A stretch of DNA of 64,000 nucleotides from JBDHHQ01 sp039586035 (GTDB lineage: Bacteria > Gemmatimonadota > Gemmatimonadetes > Longimicrobiales > Gaopeijiaceae). The stretch covers positions 34,807-98,806 of the forward strand of contig JBDHLD010000012.1 of NCBI GenBank assembly GCA_039586035.1. Direction: 5' to 3'. The translations under genes and the position numbers were made by a program. Positions 1-8,212 of the stretch are shown piece by piece (within the stretch, counting starts at the first letter, position 1; each line of letters begins with the position of its first letter). The notes beneath the pieces are model-generated. The model was not told the DNA's origin. It saw nothing but the letters and a program-made list of their open reading frames with translations, and ran no database searches.

Positions 1-172
1 GTTCTGAGCTCAGGGGGTGGCATCGGTCCGCCCGGGCACCCACTCTTGGGAGTCCTCGCTGGCCCGGATCGTGCCCGGTCGCGAGATCGCCGACCGAACC
101 CACGGCGCGCGCCCATGGTGGTGGCGCACGTCATCGGCCGGCTGGCCAGTCCGCCTTTCCGTCGGAGGGACT

Positions 173-1018
173 GTGACAGTCGAACGCCTCACGTTGGCCA
201 TCATCACGGAGGTCTTCCATGACGATCCGGGGGGCCGACGACTGACCGAGCGGTTGAGACAAGCCCGGGACCTGGGCGCCACGCTCGCTGTCCTGCCCGA
301 GCTCCCCCTGGACCGTTGGGTTCCGGCCACCAAGCAGGTGTCCGACGACGACGACGAGCCACCGGACGGGCGGCGGCAGGCGCTCCAGTCGGCCGCCGCC
401 GCCGCCGCTGGCGTCGCCCTGCTGGGCGGCGCCATCGTGCGGGATCCGCTCAGCGGCTCCCGCCACAACACGGCGGTCCTGTTCGGGCCTCATGGTCGGG
501 TGCTGACGCGCTATCGGAAGCTCCACCTGCCCGAAGAGGAGGGCTTCTGGGAGACCTACCACTACGAGGCCGGCGACCAGCCGCCGGGCGTGGTGACGGA
601 CCTGGGCATGCCCGTCGGCATCCAGCTCTGCTCCGACGTCAACCGTCCGGAGGGCTGCCAGCTTCTCGCGGCACAGGGGGCAGAGCTGATCCTGGCGCCT
701 CGCGCCACGCCCAACGACACCTACGAGCGTTGGCGTCTCGTGCTCCGGGCTGACGCGGTGACGAGCTGCGCCTACGTCGCGTCCGCGAACCGCCCCGGAG
801 GGTCTGCGGGCCTCGCTACGGGCGGACCCTCCCTGGTCGTCGGACCCGACGGCTCGGTGCTGCTGGAGACGGACGAGCCCCTGGCCGTGGTCGACGTGGA
901 GCGAAACGTGGTCCGTGCGGCGAGGGCCGAGTATCCCGGCTACTTGCCCGTGCGCGCCGACGTCTACGCCCGGGGGTGGCAGGCCCTCGCGAAGGAGGCG
1001 CCCGGTCCGGACGCATGA
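173..1018 (+). CDS. Carbon-nitrogen hydrolase (nitrilase superfamily)
   Basis: This is a 281-residue amidase of the nitrilase superfamily, which hydrolyses C-N bonds of amides or nitriles through a Glu-Lys-Cys triad. The triad is visible as Glu43 in LPELPLD, Lys116 in RYRKLHLPEEE and Cys153 in QLCSDVNRPEG, in the right order and spacing. I chose the GTG at 173 because CGGAGGGA lies just upstream and the homologous core begins directly after it; the open frame extends upstream to 17 but that stretch is not family-like. There is no signal peptide, so it is cytoplasmic. The substrate cannot be told from sequence. It is followed by an unrelated SnoaL-like gene on the same strand. Confidence 0.85.
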   Translation: MTVERLTLAIITEVFHDDPGGRRLTERLRQARDLGATLAVLPELPLDRWVPATKQVSDDDDEPPDGRRQALQSAAAAAAGVALLGGAIVRDPLSGSRHNTAVLFGPHGRVLTRYRKLHLPEEEGFWETYHYEAGDQPPGVVTDLGMPVGIQLCSDVNRPEGCQLLAAQGAELILAPRATPNDTYERWRLVLRADAVTSCAYVASANRPGGSAGLATGGPSLVVGPDGSVLLETDEPLAVVDVERNVVRAARAEYPGYLPVRADVYARGWQALAKEAPGPDA

Positions 1019-1100
1019 GTCCTGGGGAACTCCGCTCACGCCCAGCTCGTAAGGAATGAAGAGCGTCGCAGCCGTGGGACATGCGGAGGGGAGGACGCGG

Positions 1101-1586
1101 ATGGGCACGGACGATGCGGACGGCGTGGTGGCGCAGATCGACCGGGTGCGTCGGACATGGCTGGACGCCCTGGGCCGAGGCGCCCTGGACGAGTTGGTCT
1201 CCATGGTCACCGAAGACGTCGTCTTCCTACCGGCCAACTCGCCGCCCGTCGTGGGCCAGGAGCCTCTCCGCGAGCTCTACGCCACCTTGCTGAGCCGCTT
1301 CCGTATCCGGCAGGACGTCACGGTGTCCGAGACGCTCGTGGACGGTCCGGTGGCGTACGAGTGGGGTCATCAGACCTTCACCATGTACCCCCGCCGCGGT
1401 GGCCCGCCGGTGAGCGTCCACGGCTACGGCATGGCCATCTACCGGCAGGGCACCGACGGCGAATGGCGCTTCGCCCGGGCGATCAGCAACCTCGCACCCT
1501 CTGACCTGGCCTCCCGGGGACGCGGCGCCTCCCCGACCCGCAGATCTACCCCAGCTTCTCCGACAGACGGGCCAGGGCACCCATGA
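1101..1586 (+). CDS. SnoaL-like / NTF2-fold protein
   Basis: This 161-residue protein has the SnoaL/NTF2-like pattern: an N-terminal helix with aromatic residues (RRTWLDALGRGALDEL), then VTEDVVFLPANSPPVVG, and a C-terminal sheet ending in GEWRFARAISNL. Such folds form small cone-shaped ligand pockets used by isomerases, cyclases and stress proteins; no activity can be assigned. The start at 1101 is preceded by GGAGGGGAGGACG. The last about 40 bp run through the 3' end of ligD on the opposite strand, and the tail after residue 130 is low-complexity Arg/Ser/Pro, so the functional domain probably ends before the overlap. Confidence 0.75.
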   Translation: MGTDDADGVVAQIDRVRRTWLDALGRGALDELVSMVTEDVVFLPANSPPVVGQEPLRELYATLLSRFRIRQDVTVSETLVDGPVAYEWGHQTFTMYPRRGGPPVSVHGYGMAIYRQGTDGEWRFARAISNLAPSDLASRGRGASPTRRSTPASPTDGPGHP

Positions 1587-4041
1587 GGTCGGGCCGGATC
1601 TCGAGCACCGCCAGCATGGGGTCGTAGCCGAGCTTCTTCATGCGTTTCGGCACGGACGCGATCGTGTGCCCGCGTACTTTCAGCCGCCCGTTCACCTCGT
1701 CCCAGAGCAGCGGTGTCGAGACGGCCGCCTCGGGTACCGGGCGAACGCTGAAGGGCGCGACGATGAGCTGGCCGTGACGGTTCTGCAGGAAGTCGATGTA
1801 GACCTTCCCTTCCCGCTGACTGATCGTCCTCGTGATCGTGGCGATCTCGGGCATCTCGGCTACGGCTACGTGGGCCAACAGGTGTCCCAGCGTGCGTGAC
1901 TGCTCGTACGTGCACTGCCGCCCCAGCGGAATGAGGATGTGAAGCCCCGTGGAGCCCGTCGTCTTGACGCAGGTGGGTAGCTCCAGCTCTTCACACAGCT
2001 CCTTCAGGAAGACGGCCACCTTCACCACGTCCGAGAAAGGGGCGTCCTTCGGGTCGAGGTCGATCACGCACCAGTCGGGCTTGCCGAGCGTCGCTACGCG
2101 ACTCGACCAGATGTGGAGGGGGATCGTCGCCAGATTCGCGAGGTACAGCAGCGACTCCTGATTCTCCACCACGAAGTACGACAGCTCGCGCTCCGACGAC
2201 TCGCTCCAGACCGTGACGGTCCGGAGCCACTCGGGCGCCCATCCCGGCGCATCCTTCTGGTAGAAGGACTTGCCGTCGATGCCATCGGGATACCGGGTCA
2301 GCACCACGCATCGGTCGTCCAGGTACGGCTCCATCCACTCCCACGCCGTCCGGTAATACTCGATCAGATCACCCTTGGTGTAGCCCTCGTCGGGCCAGAA
2401 GACCTTGTCCAGGTTGGTAAAGGGAACCGCCCGCTCCTCTTCGCCCGACACGGCTTCGGGCTCGGGCAGCTCCCGCTTGGGGTCATCGAGTCGGCAGTCG
2501 GTGGGAGGCTTGTCGTCTCGCAGGCGTAGGAACACCGGCTGGCGGAGCAGACCGTCGTCGGTGAACTCCTTGAAGCGCACCTCGGCCACGAGCTCGGGGC
2601 TGACCCAGTGATGCCCCCCACCGGACGGCGCCGGCCCCGCCACGGGCGCGTCGTCCACCTGGAGGGCCTCGAGCTCTTGCCGCAGATCGTCCAACTGCGC
2701 GCCGGTGAACCCGCTGCCGACCCGTCCCACGTAGAGCAGGTCGTCGCCCGCGTACTGACCCACGTGCAGCGCCCCCAGGCCCTTCCGGGAGCCCGTCGGC
2801 TCGGTGAAGCCCACGATGACGAAATCCGAGGTATGGTCCGCCCGGATCTTCAGCCAGTCCTTGGATCGGACGCCCCGGTATCGGGCGTCCGCCTTCTTGG
2901 CCACGATGCCCTCGAGGCGCATCTGCTGGACCTGCTCGAACATGGCGTCGCCCCGCTCCGCGATATGATCGGAGAAGCGAAGCGGCCCGGTGGACGGGAG
3001 CACGCTTCGAAGCAGTCGCTTGCGCTCCAACAGGGGGAGGGGCCGCACGTCGAAGTCCTGGAAGCCGAGCAGATCGAAGAGGTAGAGGGTCGCGGGGAGC
3101 GCCACCGCAGCCCGGACCACGTCGCCGCGGCGGGTCAAGCGACCCCTGCGCTGCAGCCGGGAGAAGCTGGGCAGACCCTCGAGGTCGTGGACGACCACCT
3201 CGCCGTCCAATACCAGATGGGGAACAGGCAGGAGCGATACGGCTCGCGCCACCTCGGGGAACGTATCGGTCAGGTCGTTCCCGGCCCGGGACCAGAGCCA
3301 CACTTCCGGCCCGTCCTTCTCCACGATGAGGCGGTAGCCGTCGTACTTGATCTCGAAGATCCAACCTTCCCGGGTGAAGGCACGCTCCCGAGGCGTGGCG
3401 AGCATCGCCTTGGCCTCTTTCCCGTCGACCCGCTCCCGTGGCGCCCCCAGATCCGCGAGATCCGCCACCGTCTCGCCGACCCGGTCGACCCCGCCCTTCA
3501 TCTCCTCGACCGATAGACCCGAATAGATGGAGTCGGGGGGATAGTCCTCGGTGCCCTGCTCGCTGGCGAAGCCATCGCGCTCCTTGATCAGGAGCCAGTC
3601 CTCCTTGGTCTTCACGAGGGTCCAGACGCCGCGAAGCTTGTAGCCCCGGAGCTCGAAGAGGAGCTTGCCCTTCTCCATGCCGGCATCCGGATCCTCCAGC
3701 GGGATCCAGACGCCCCGGTCCCAGACGATGACCGCGCCAGCGCCGTAGCTGCCCTCGGGGATGAAGCCTTCGAAGTCGGCGTAGTCCAGGGGATGGTCCT
3801 CGGTATGGACTGCCAGCCTCTTGTCCTGGGGATTGGGAGACGGCCCCCTGGGTACCGCCCACGACAGGAGGACCCCGTCCCATTCCAGGCGGAAGTCGTA
3901 ATGCAGGCGCCGCGCCGCGTGCATCTGGACGACGAACTGAAGCCCCCCGCCGGATGCGGGAGCCGAATCTCGTGCCCCAAAGGGCTCTGGGGTGGCTGAA
4001 GCCGAGCGCTTGGCCCGGTAGGCTTCGAGGCGGTCGGGCAT
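1546..4041 (-). CDS. ligD: ATP-dependent DNA ligase D (PE-LIG-POL)
   Basis: This is a multifunctional end-joining ligase of about 831 residues. An N-terminal 3'-phosphoesterase domain (roughly residues 30-170) shows RLHYDFRLEWDG with His47 and Asp49. The central ATP-dependent ligase has EIKYDGYRL with the adenylated Lys232. The C-terminal primase-like polymerase carries DLDPKD with catalytic Asp661 and Asp663. The domain order PE-LIG-POL is that of Pseudomonas-type LigD, not mycobacterial POL-PE-LIG. The start at MPDRLEAYRAKR is chosen because the upstream 25 codons are not conserved-looking. Ku, its usual partner in non-homologous end joining, lies about 13 kb away at 17.3 kb. The 3' end overlaps the convergent SnoaL-like gene. 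Confidence 0.95.
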   Translation of the reverse strand: MPDRLEAYRAKRSASATPEPFGARDSAPASGGGLQFVVQMHAARRLHYDFRLEWDGVLLSWAVPRGPSPNPQDKRLAVHTEDHPLDYADFEGFIPEGSYGAGAVIVWDRGVWIPLEDPDAGMEKGKLLFELRGYKLRGVWTLVKTKEDWLLIKERDGFASEQGTEDYPPDSIYSGLSVEEMKGGVDRVGETVADLADLGAPRERVDGKEAKAMLATPRERAFTREGWIFEIKYDGYRLIVEKDGPEVWLWSRAGNDLTDTFPEVARAVSLLPVPHLVLDGEVVVHDLEGLPSFSRLQRRGRLTRRGDVVRAAVALPATLYLFDLLGFQDFDVRPLPLLERKRLLRSVLPSTGPLRFSDHIAERGDAMFEQVQQMRLEGIVAKKADARYRGVRSKDWLKIRADHTSDFVIVGFTEPTGSRKGLGALHVGQYAGDDLLYVGRVGSGFTGAQLDDLRQELEALQVDDAPVAGPAPSGGGHHWVSPELVAEVRFKEFTDDGLLRQPVFLRLRDDKPPTDCRLDDPKRELPEPEAVSGEEERAVPFTNLDKVFWPDEGYTKGDLIEYYRTAWEWMEPYLDDRCVVLTRYPDGIDGKSFYQKDAPGWAPEWLRTVTVWSESSERELSYFVVENQESLLYLANLATIPLHIWSSRVATLGKPDWCVIDLDPKDAPFSDVVKVAVFLKELCEELELPTCVKTTGSTGLHILIPLGRQCTYEQSRTLGHLLAHVAVAEMPEIATITRTISQREGKVYIDFLQNRHGQLIVAPFSVRPVPEAAVSTPLLWDEVNGRLKVRGHTIASVPKRMKKLGYDPMLAVLEIRPDLMGALARLSEKLG

Positions 4042-4124
4042 GACGGTAAGGGAAGCCTTGCAGGGCGACTTGCCAAGGCACGGCCGCTTGAGCCGCGCTC
4101 CCCGGGATCGGTACATTCCGCTTC

Positions 4125-4889
4125 ATGTCCGATCCCGACCGACCGCGGCGCCGTTACGGCGAAAAGGAAGTCGGCCTGATCCTCAAACGGGCCACGGAGC
4201 TCTCGCAGGGGGCGCCCGAGCCCACCGAGGGCAGCGGCTTGACGCTCGAAGAGCTGGAAGAGATCGCCATCGAAGCCGGCATCGATCCCAGGTTCCTGCG
4301 TGACGCGGCCGCGGAGCTCGAGACCAGGGGTCCCACCCCCGAGGGCATCGAGCGACTCCTGGGCGGTCCCGTCATGGTGGAGCTCCAGCGCAGGGTCCCC
4401 GGCGAGGTACCCGAGGATCGCTGGGACGACGTGATCCACGAGATTTCCCGGGCCGCCGATGGTCAGGGGCACCCCAGCGTCATCGGGCGCACCCTTTCCT
4501 GGGTGCTCTCCGACCCGAATCGCCAGCGCTTCCTCCAGGTTACCGTTTCGAATCGGGACGGCGAGACGCTCATCCGCATCGAGGAGCGGATGCAGCAGCT
4601 GGCCGGCGCCATATACGGCGGGCTGCTGGGCGGCGTAGGTGGGGGCCTGGGCCTCGGCGTCGGGCTCGGCGTCGGGCTCGGCGCCATGGGCTCTGCCCTC
4701 TTCGCCACCGTGTTTCCGGTCGCGGTCTTTGCCGGGTCGTTCTGGGCAGCCCACCTGGCGTTCGGGAGCACGGCCAACAAGCGCCGGCGTAGCCTCACCA
4801 CGCTGCTGGATCGTCTCACGGAGCTGGTGGAGCCACCCCCGCGCCTGGAGGGTGGGGAGCCGCCGGCCGGCGCTTTACCAGCATCTTGA
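4125..4889 (+). CDS. Hypothetical protein with glycine-rich membrane segment
   Basis: I do not recognise this 254-residue protein. The N-terminal half is soluble and acidic, with a helix-rich stretch (LTLEELEEIAIEAGIDPRFL). Residues about 163-212 form a glycine-rich hydrophobic segment, probably two membrane passes, in which a short DNA repeat encodes LGVG units. The C-terminus is basic then Pro-rich. ATG 4125 lies 84 bp from the divergent ligD start, so the two probably share a promoter region. Its last about 74 bp overlap the convergent MaoC-like gene. It may be a membrane-tethered regulatory or scaffold protein, but that is a guess. Confidence 0.65.
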   Translation: MSDPDRPRRRYGEKEVGLILKRATELSQGAPEPTEGSGLTLEELEEIAIEAGIDPRFLRDAAAELETRGPTPEGIERLLGGPVMVELQRRVPGEVPEDRWDDVIHEISRAADGQGHPSVIGRTLSWVLSDPNRQRFLQVTVSNRDGETLIRIEERMQQLAGAIYGGLLGGVGGGLGLGVGLGVGLGAMGSALFATVFPVAVFAGSFWAAHLAFGSTANKRRRSLTTLLDRLTELVEPPPRLEGGEPPAGALPAS

Positions 4890-5304
4890 ACGAGCCCCGC
4901 TGAAGCTCGGCTCCTCCCGCGTCCACGAGCGACGCCCCCAGCTCCACGAGTCCGCGATCCAGCCGCGACGTAGGCCGGGTCGCGTCGACGCGGATGCGGA
5001 CGCTCACGGCGGTGCCCAGACGGATGGGTGCGACGAAGTCCCAACTCAGTCCCACCAGCGCCACCAGCGTGCCCCTCGTGAGACGGGACTGGTTGAGGAG
5101 TCCGGTGGCGACGGCCAGCCCCAGGACCCCGTGGGCCACTCGCTCTCCGAAGGCGCTGCCGCGAGCGTATTCCGCGTCGAGATGCAGCGGGTTCCGATCG
5201 CCCGAAACGTCCGCGAAGGCGAGTACGGACGCCTCGTCGACCACCCTCGACGACGTCTCGAGCTCGGTGCCCACGCGAAAGTCCTCGAAGTAGAGGGACT
5301 CCAC
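4816..5304 (-). CDS. MaoC-like (R)-hydratase domain protein
   Basis: A 162-residue hot-dog-fold protein of the MaoC-like dehydratase family, which hydrates enoyl-CoA thioesters to (R)-3-hydroxyacyl-CoA. The hydratase motif is present in GDRNPLHLDAEYA, with the Asp and His that activate water, followed by FGERVAHG. The start is the GTG at 5304, preceded by AAAGGGGAGG at good spacing; an in-frame ATG at 5337 is less likely. It is transcribed divergently from the PaaX-type regulator across an AT-rich dyad, so it may be co-controlled and could serve beta-oxidation of ring-cleavage products; that link is inference. Confidence 0.85.
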   Translation of the reverse strand: MESLYFEDFRVGTELETSSRVVDEASVLAFADVSGDRNPLHLDAEYARGSAFGERVAHGVLGLAVATGLLNQSRLTRGTLVALVGLSWDFVAPIRLGTAVSVRIRVDATRPTSRLDRGLVELGASLVDAGGAELQRGSFKMLVKRRPAAPHPPGAGVAPPAP

Positions 5305-5346
5305 GGTCCGGCCTCCCCTTTCGTTCTTGCGCGTCACGTTATCTTA

Positions 5347-5374
5347 CACTATTGATACGATCGTAAACTTAGTG
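5347..5374. promoter_or_regulatory. 28-bp dyad, probable operator of the PaaX-type regulator
   Basis: In the AT-rich gap between the divergent MaoC-like and PaaX-like genes there is an imperfect palindrome: outer arms CACTA and TAGTG and a perfect core TACGATCGTA share one centre at 5360/5361, giving 10 of 14 matching pairs. PaaX proteins usually repress their own neighbourhoods, so this is the natural candidate for its binding site. A second copy was not found by eye. Confidence 0.55.
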
Positions 5375-5414
5375 ACAGATATCGGATCCCGGCGACGGGC
5401 GCCAGGGAGCCCGA

Positions 5415-6344
5415 GTGAGGGTCGATTCTCGCATGAACCGTCAGCGGCCCCAAAGCCTGGTCTTCACCCTCTTCGGGGAGTACCTCCTTCCGCGAGCCGA
5501 GCCCGTATGGGCAGGCAGCCTCATCGACCTGCTCGAGCCCCTGGGCGCGTCCGAGGGAGCCGTCCGCACCACGCTCTCGCGCATGTCTCGGAAGGGCTGG
5601 TTCGACACGGTTCGCGCCGGACGGCGCAGCTTCTACCAGCTTTCGCGCCGTGGCCGTGCGCTCCTCGAAGAAGGCAGGGAGCGCATCTACCATCCGTCGT
5701 GGGACGAGCCCTGGGACGGCCGCTGGCTCCTCCTGGCCTATTCGATTCCGGAAGACCGGCGGGAGCTGCGGGACCGGCTGCGGGACCGGCTCGGCTGGCT
5801 CGGGTTCGGTGCGCTCGGCAACGGTCTGTGGATCTCTCCGCACGAGGTGGAGGACCAGGTGCGGGACATCGCCGCGGACCTGGGCATCGAGGAGCACCTG
5901 GAGTGTTTCCACGCCGAGGGGGCGGGTTTCACCGAGCCGGATCGCCTCGTTGCCCGGTGCTGGGACCTGGAGTCCCTGAACAGACGGTACGAGGCCTTCA
6001 TCGCTCGCCACGTGCCCGCCTTCCAAGGGCTGCGGGAGGCCACCGGGCCGGACCCGGCCTCGCCCCGTGACTCTTACGTCCGCCGCTTCCAACTCTCCCA
6101 CGAGTTCAGGGAGTTCCCCCTCATCGACCCCTACCTGCCGCGGTCGCTCTTGCCGCCCGAGTGGGCCGGCGAATGCGCCGCGGCGCTGTTTCACAGCTAC
6201 CACGATCTGCTGACCGAACCCGCGGACGGGTACGTGGAATCGGTGCTGGCCAGGGCTGGCACACCCGCCCCCGCGGGCGTCCCCGCTTCCAAGGTGGCAA
6301 CCGGCCGTGGATCCCGGACCGCCCAACGTCGCCTCACGAGGTAA
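5415..6344 (+). CDS. paaX: PaaX-type transcriptional repressor
   Basis: A 309-residue regulator of the PaaX family (GntR-like winged helix, acyl-CoA-responsive repressors; the type member senses phenylacetyl-CoA). The N-terminal helix-turn-helix is visible in LLEPLGASEGAVRTTLSRMSRKGWF, followed by the PaaX middle region with WDGRWLLLAYSIPEDRR, and the length matches the family. GTG 5415 has GGGAG upstream; ATG 5433 is an alternative. Its stop lies two bases from oah, so it is the first gene of the benzoyl-CoA operon and probably controls it. Known anaerobic benzoate clusters use BzdR or BadR-type regulators, so a PaaX homologue here is unusual. The inducer is probably a CoA thioester such as benzoyl-CoA (inference). 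Confidence 0.9.
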   Translation: MRVDSRMNRQRPQSLVFTLFGEYLLPRAEPVWAGSLIDLLEPLGASEGAVRTTLSRMSRKGWFDTVRAGRRSFYQLSRRGRALLEEGRERIYHPSWDEPWDGRWLLLAYSIPEDRRELRDRLRDRLGWLGFGALGNGLWISPHEVEDQVRDIAADLGIEEHLECFHAEGAGFTEPDRLVARCWDLESLNRRYEAFIARHVPAFQGLREATGPDPASPRDSYVRRFQLSHEFREFPLIDPYLPRSLLPPEWAGECAAALFHSYHDLLTEPADGYVESVLARAGTPAPAGVPASKVATGRGSRTAQRRLTR

Positions 6345-6346
6345 TC

Positions 6347-7441
6347 ATGGAACCATTCCCTGTCAGGACCCCCGACTCGTTCGACTTCGACGAGATCATC
6401 TACGAGAAGAAGGACTGGGTGGCCACGGTCACGATCAATCGGCCCTTCAACTACAACGCCTACTCCACGTCGGCGTTGGAAGAGCTCGCGGCGGCCTTCC
6501 GCGACGCCGCGTTCGACGACCAGATCGGCGTCGTCGTGTTCACGGGCGCCGGTGACCGTGCGTTCTGCACGGGCGGCGATGTCAAGGAATACGAAGCGCT
6601 GTACACCACGAAGCCCCGGGACTACTGGAAATACATGGGCCTCTTCCGGGCCTACATCGAGAGCATCGTGAACACGGGGAAGCCCGTGATCGCCCGGCTG
6701 AACGGCATGGCCGTGGGTGGGGGAAACGAGTCCCAGATGGCGTGCGATCTGGCGGTCATGGCCGAGCACGCCTTCATCGGACAGGTCGGCACCAGAGTCG
6801 GCAGCGTCGCGGCGGGGGGCGCCACCCAGTGGCTGCCCATCCTCATCGGCGACCGGCGGGCGCGGGAGATGCTCCTCTTCAACGGACGCATCGGCGCTCA
6901 TCAGGCGCTGGACTGGGGGCTGGTGAACCGGGTGGTCCCTTCGGTCACGCTCGAAGGCGAGTTCATCGAGGGTGCAACGGACGAGCAGATCCGCAAGGCG
7001 CAGGCCGGGGAGGACGGGTACGCCATCAGCCTCGACATGCTGGACCGGTCGGTGGCCGACCTGGTGGAGAAGCTCCTCAGCCAGTTCCCCGAGTGCACCC
7101 GCTACACGAAGCAGCAGGTCAACTTCTGGAAGGACCTCGCCTGGCACCAGACGATCGGCCACGCCCGGGACTGGCTCGCGCTCCACTACACGGCCCTCGA
7201 GCCGTGGGAGGGCATGCGGGCGTTCGTGCAGAAGCGTCGGCCTCGGTACATGGACGTCCGGTCCCGGGCGGCCGAGGGTGGCTCCAGCGAGTTCGTCTGG
7301 GGTCCGCCCAGCCGGGACTGCCCCGCGTGCGGAGCCGAGGGCATCCCCGAGAGCTTCCGCTTCTGTGGCGTCTGCGGTAGCGCCCTGGAGGTCGGGAACG
7401 GTGCAGCCGGCGATGCCGAGACCGCGGAGGCCCGGGGATGA
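6347..7441 (+). CDS. oah: 6-oxocyclohex-1-ene-1-carbonyl-CoA hydrolase with C-terminal zinc ribbon
   Basis: A 364-residue crotonase-fold hydrolase of the Oah/BamA type, which hydrates and opens 6-oxocyclohex-1-enecarbonyl-CoA to 3-hydroxypimelyl-CoA in anaerobic benzoate degradation. It has the oxyanion-hole segments GDRAFCTGGDVKEY and NGMAVGGGNESQMACDLA, and the extended central region (residues about 195-260) that sets Oah apart from short enoyl-CoA hydratases. At the C-terminus four cysteines (325, 328, 340, 343; CPAC and CGVC) form a zinc-ribbon-like element. ATG 6347 follows GAGG and sits two bases after the regulator stop. It overlaps dch by ATGA. The assignment is supported by dch, had and the reductase genes next to it. 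Confidence 0.93.
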   Translation: MEPFPVRTPDSFDFDEIIYEKKDWVATVTINRPFNYNAYSTSALEELAAAFRDAAFDDQIGVVVFTGAGDRAFCTGGDVKEYEALYTTKPRDYWKYMGLFRAYIESIVNTGKPVIARLNGMAVGGGNESQMACDLAVMAEHAFIGQVGTRVGSVAAGGATQWLPILIGDRRAREMLLFNGRIGAHQALDWGLVNRVVPSVTLEGEFIEGATDEQIRKAQAGEDGYAISLDMLDRSVADLVEKLLSQFPECTRYTKQQVNFWKDLAWHQTIGHARDWLALHYTALEPWEGMRAFVQKRRPRYMDVRSRAAEGGSSEFVWGPPSRDCPACGAEGIPESFRFCGVCGSALEVGNGAAGDAETAEARG

Positions 7442-8208
7442 ACGAGCCTTCGTTCCTGCGCGTCCGCAACGAGGGGGGCGTCGCGCGGCTCTCCCTCGAC
7501 CGGCCTCCGCTGAACGTGCTGGACCTGCCGATGCTGGAGGAGATGAGGCGGGCCGTCTCCGCGCTCAGCCGCGATCCTGACGTTCGCGTGCTGGTCCTGA
7601 CCGGAGAGGGCCGCGCGTTCTGCGCCGGCGTCGACGTGGCCGACCACACGGCCGACCGGGTCGACGCGATGCTCGACGCGCTGCACGAGGTCTTCCAGGA
7701 GCTCCTGCGCTGCGGAGCGCCGGTGCTGGCGGCCGTGAATGGCGCGGCCCTCGGGGGCGGGTGTGAGCTCCTCCTGGCCTGCGACGTCGTGCTGGCCCGC
7801 GCCGGCGCCAAGATCGGGCAGCCGGAGGTACGGCTCGGCGTCTTCCCGCCCGTTGCCGCCGCCTACCTGCCCCGAATCGTGGGTCCGCAAGCGGCTCTCG
7901 ACCTGATCCTCTCGGGTCGGACGATCCTCGCGGAGGAGGCCAGGGAGCTGGGCCTCGTGACCCGGGTTCTGCCACCCGATGAGTTCGACGCCGAGGTGGA
8001 TCAGTATGCCGCCTCCCTCGCCGATCTCAGCGGACCGGTCCTGCGGCTCGCCAAGCGGGCGGTCCGTGACGGTCTGGAGAAGCCCGCCACCCGCGCGCTC
8101 AAGCGGGCCGAGTCGCTCTACCGGCACGACTTGATGCGCCTCGAGGACGCCCACGAAGGGCTGGCCGCGTTCCTGGAGAAGCGCGCGCCTGTCTGGAAAG
8201 GAGCCTGA
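7438..8208 (+). CDS. dch: Cyclohexa-1,5-dienecarbonyl-CoA hydratase
   Basis: A 256-residue enoyl-CoA hydratase/isomerase. Motifs are GRAFCAGVDVADHT and NGAALGGGCELLLACD (oxyanion hole) and GQPEVRLGVFPP near the catalytic loop. On sequence alone it is a generic crotonase. Its place between oah and the benzoyl-CoA reductase subunits, with had downstream, marks it as Dch, which adds water to the cyclic dienoyl-CoA made by the reductase, giving 6-hydroxycyclohex-1-ene-1-carbonyl-CoA. The start ATG overlaps the oah stop (ATGA), implying coupled translation. The next gene begins four bases after its stop. Confidence 0.88.
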   Translation: MNEPSFLRVRNEGGVARLSLDRPPLNVLDLPMLEEMRRAVSALSRDPDVRVLVLTGEGRAFCAGVDVADHTADRVDAMLDALHEVFQELLRCGAPVLAAVNGAALGGGCELLLACDVVLARAGAKIGQPEVRLGVFPPVAAAYLPRIVGPQAALDLILSGRTILAEEARELGLVTRVLPPDEFDAEVDQYAASLADLSGPVLRLAKRAVRDGLEKPATRALKRAESLYRHDLMRLEDAHEGLAAFLEKRAPVWKGA

Positions 8209-8212
8209 CGCC

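Noticed and set aside
2483..4126. 547-codon minus-strand frame inside ligD
   Set aside because: Composition is Arg/Gly/Pro-rich shadow of the LigD frame, with no domain signature.
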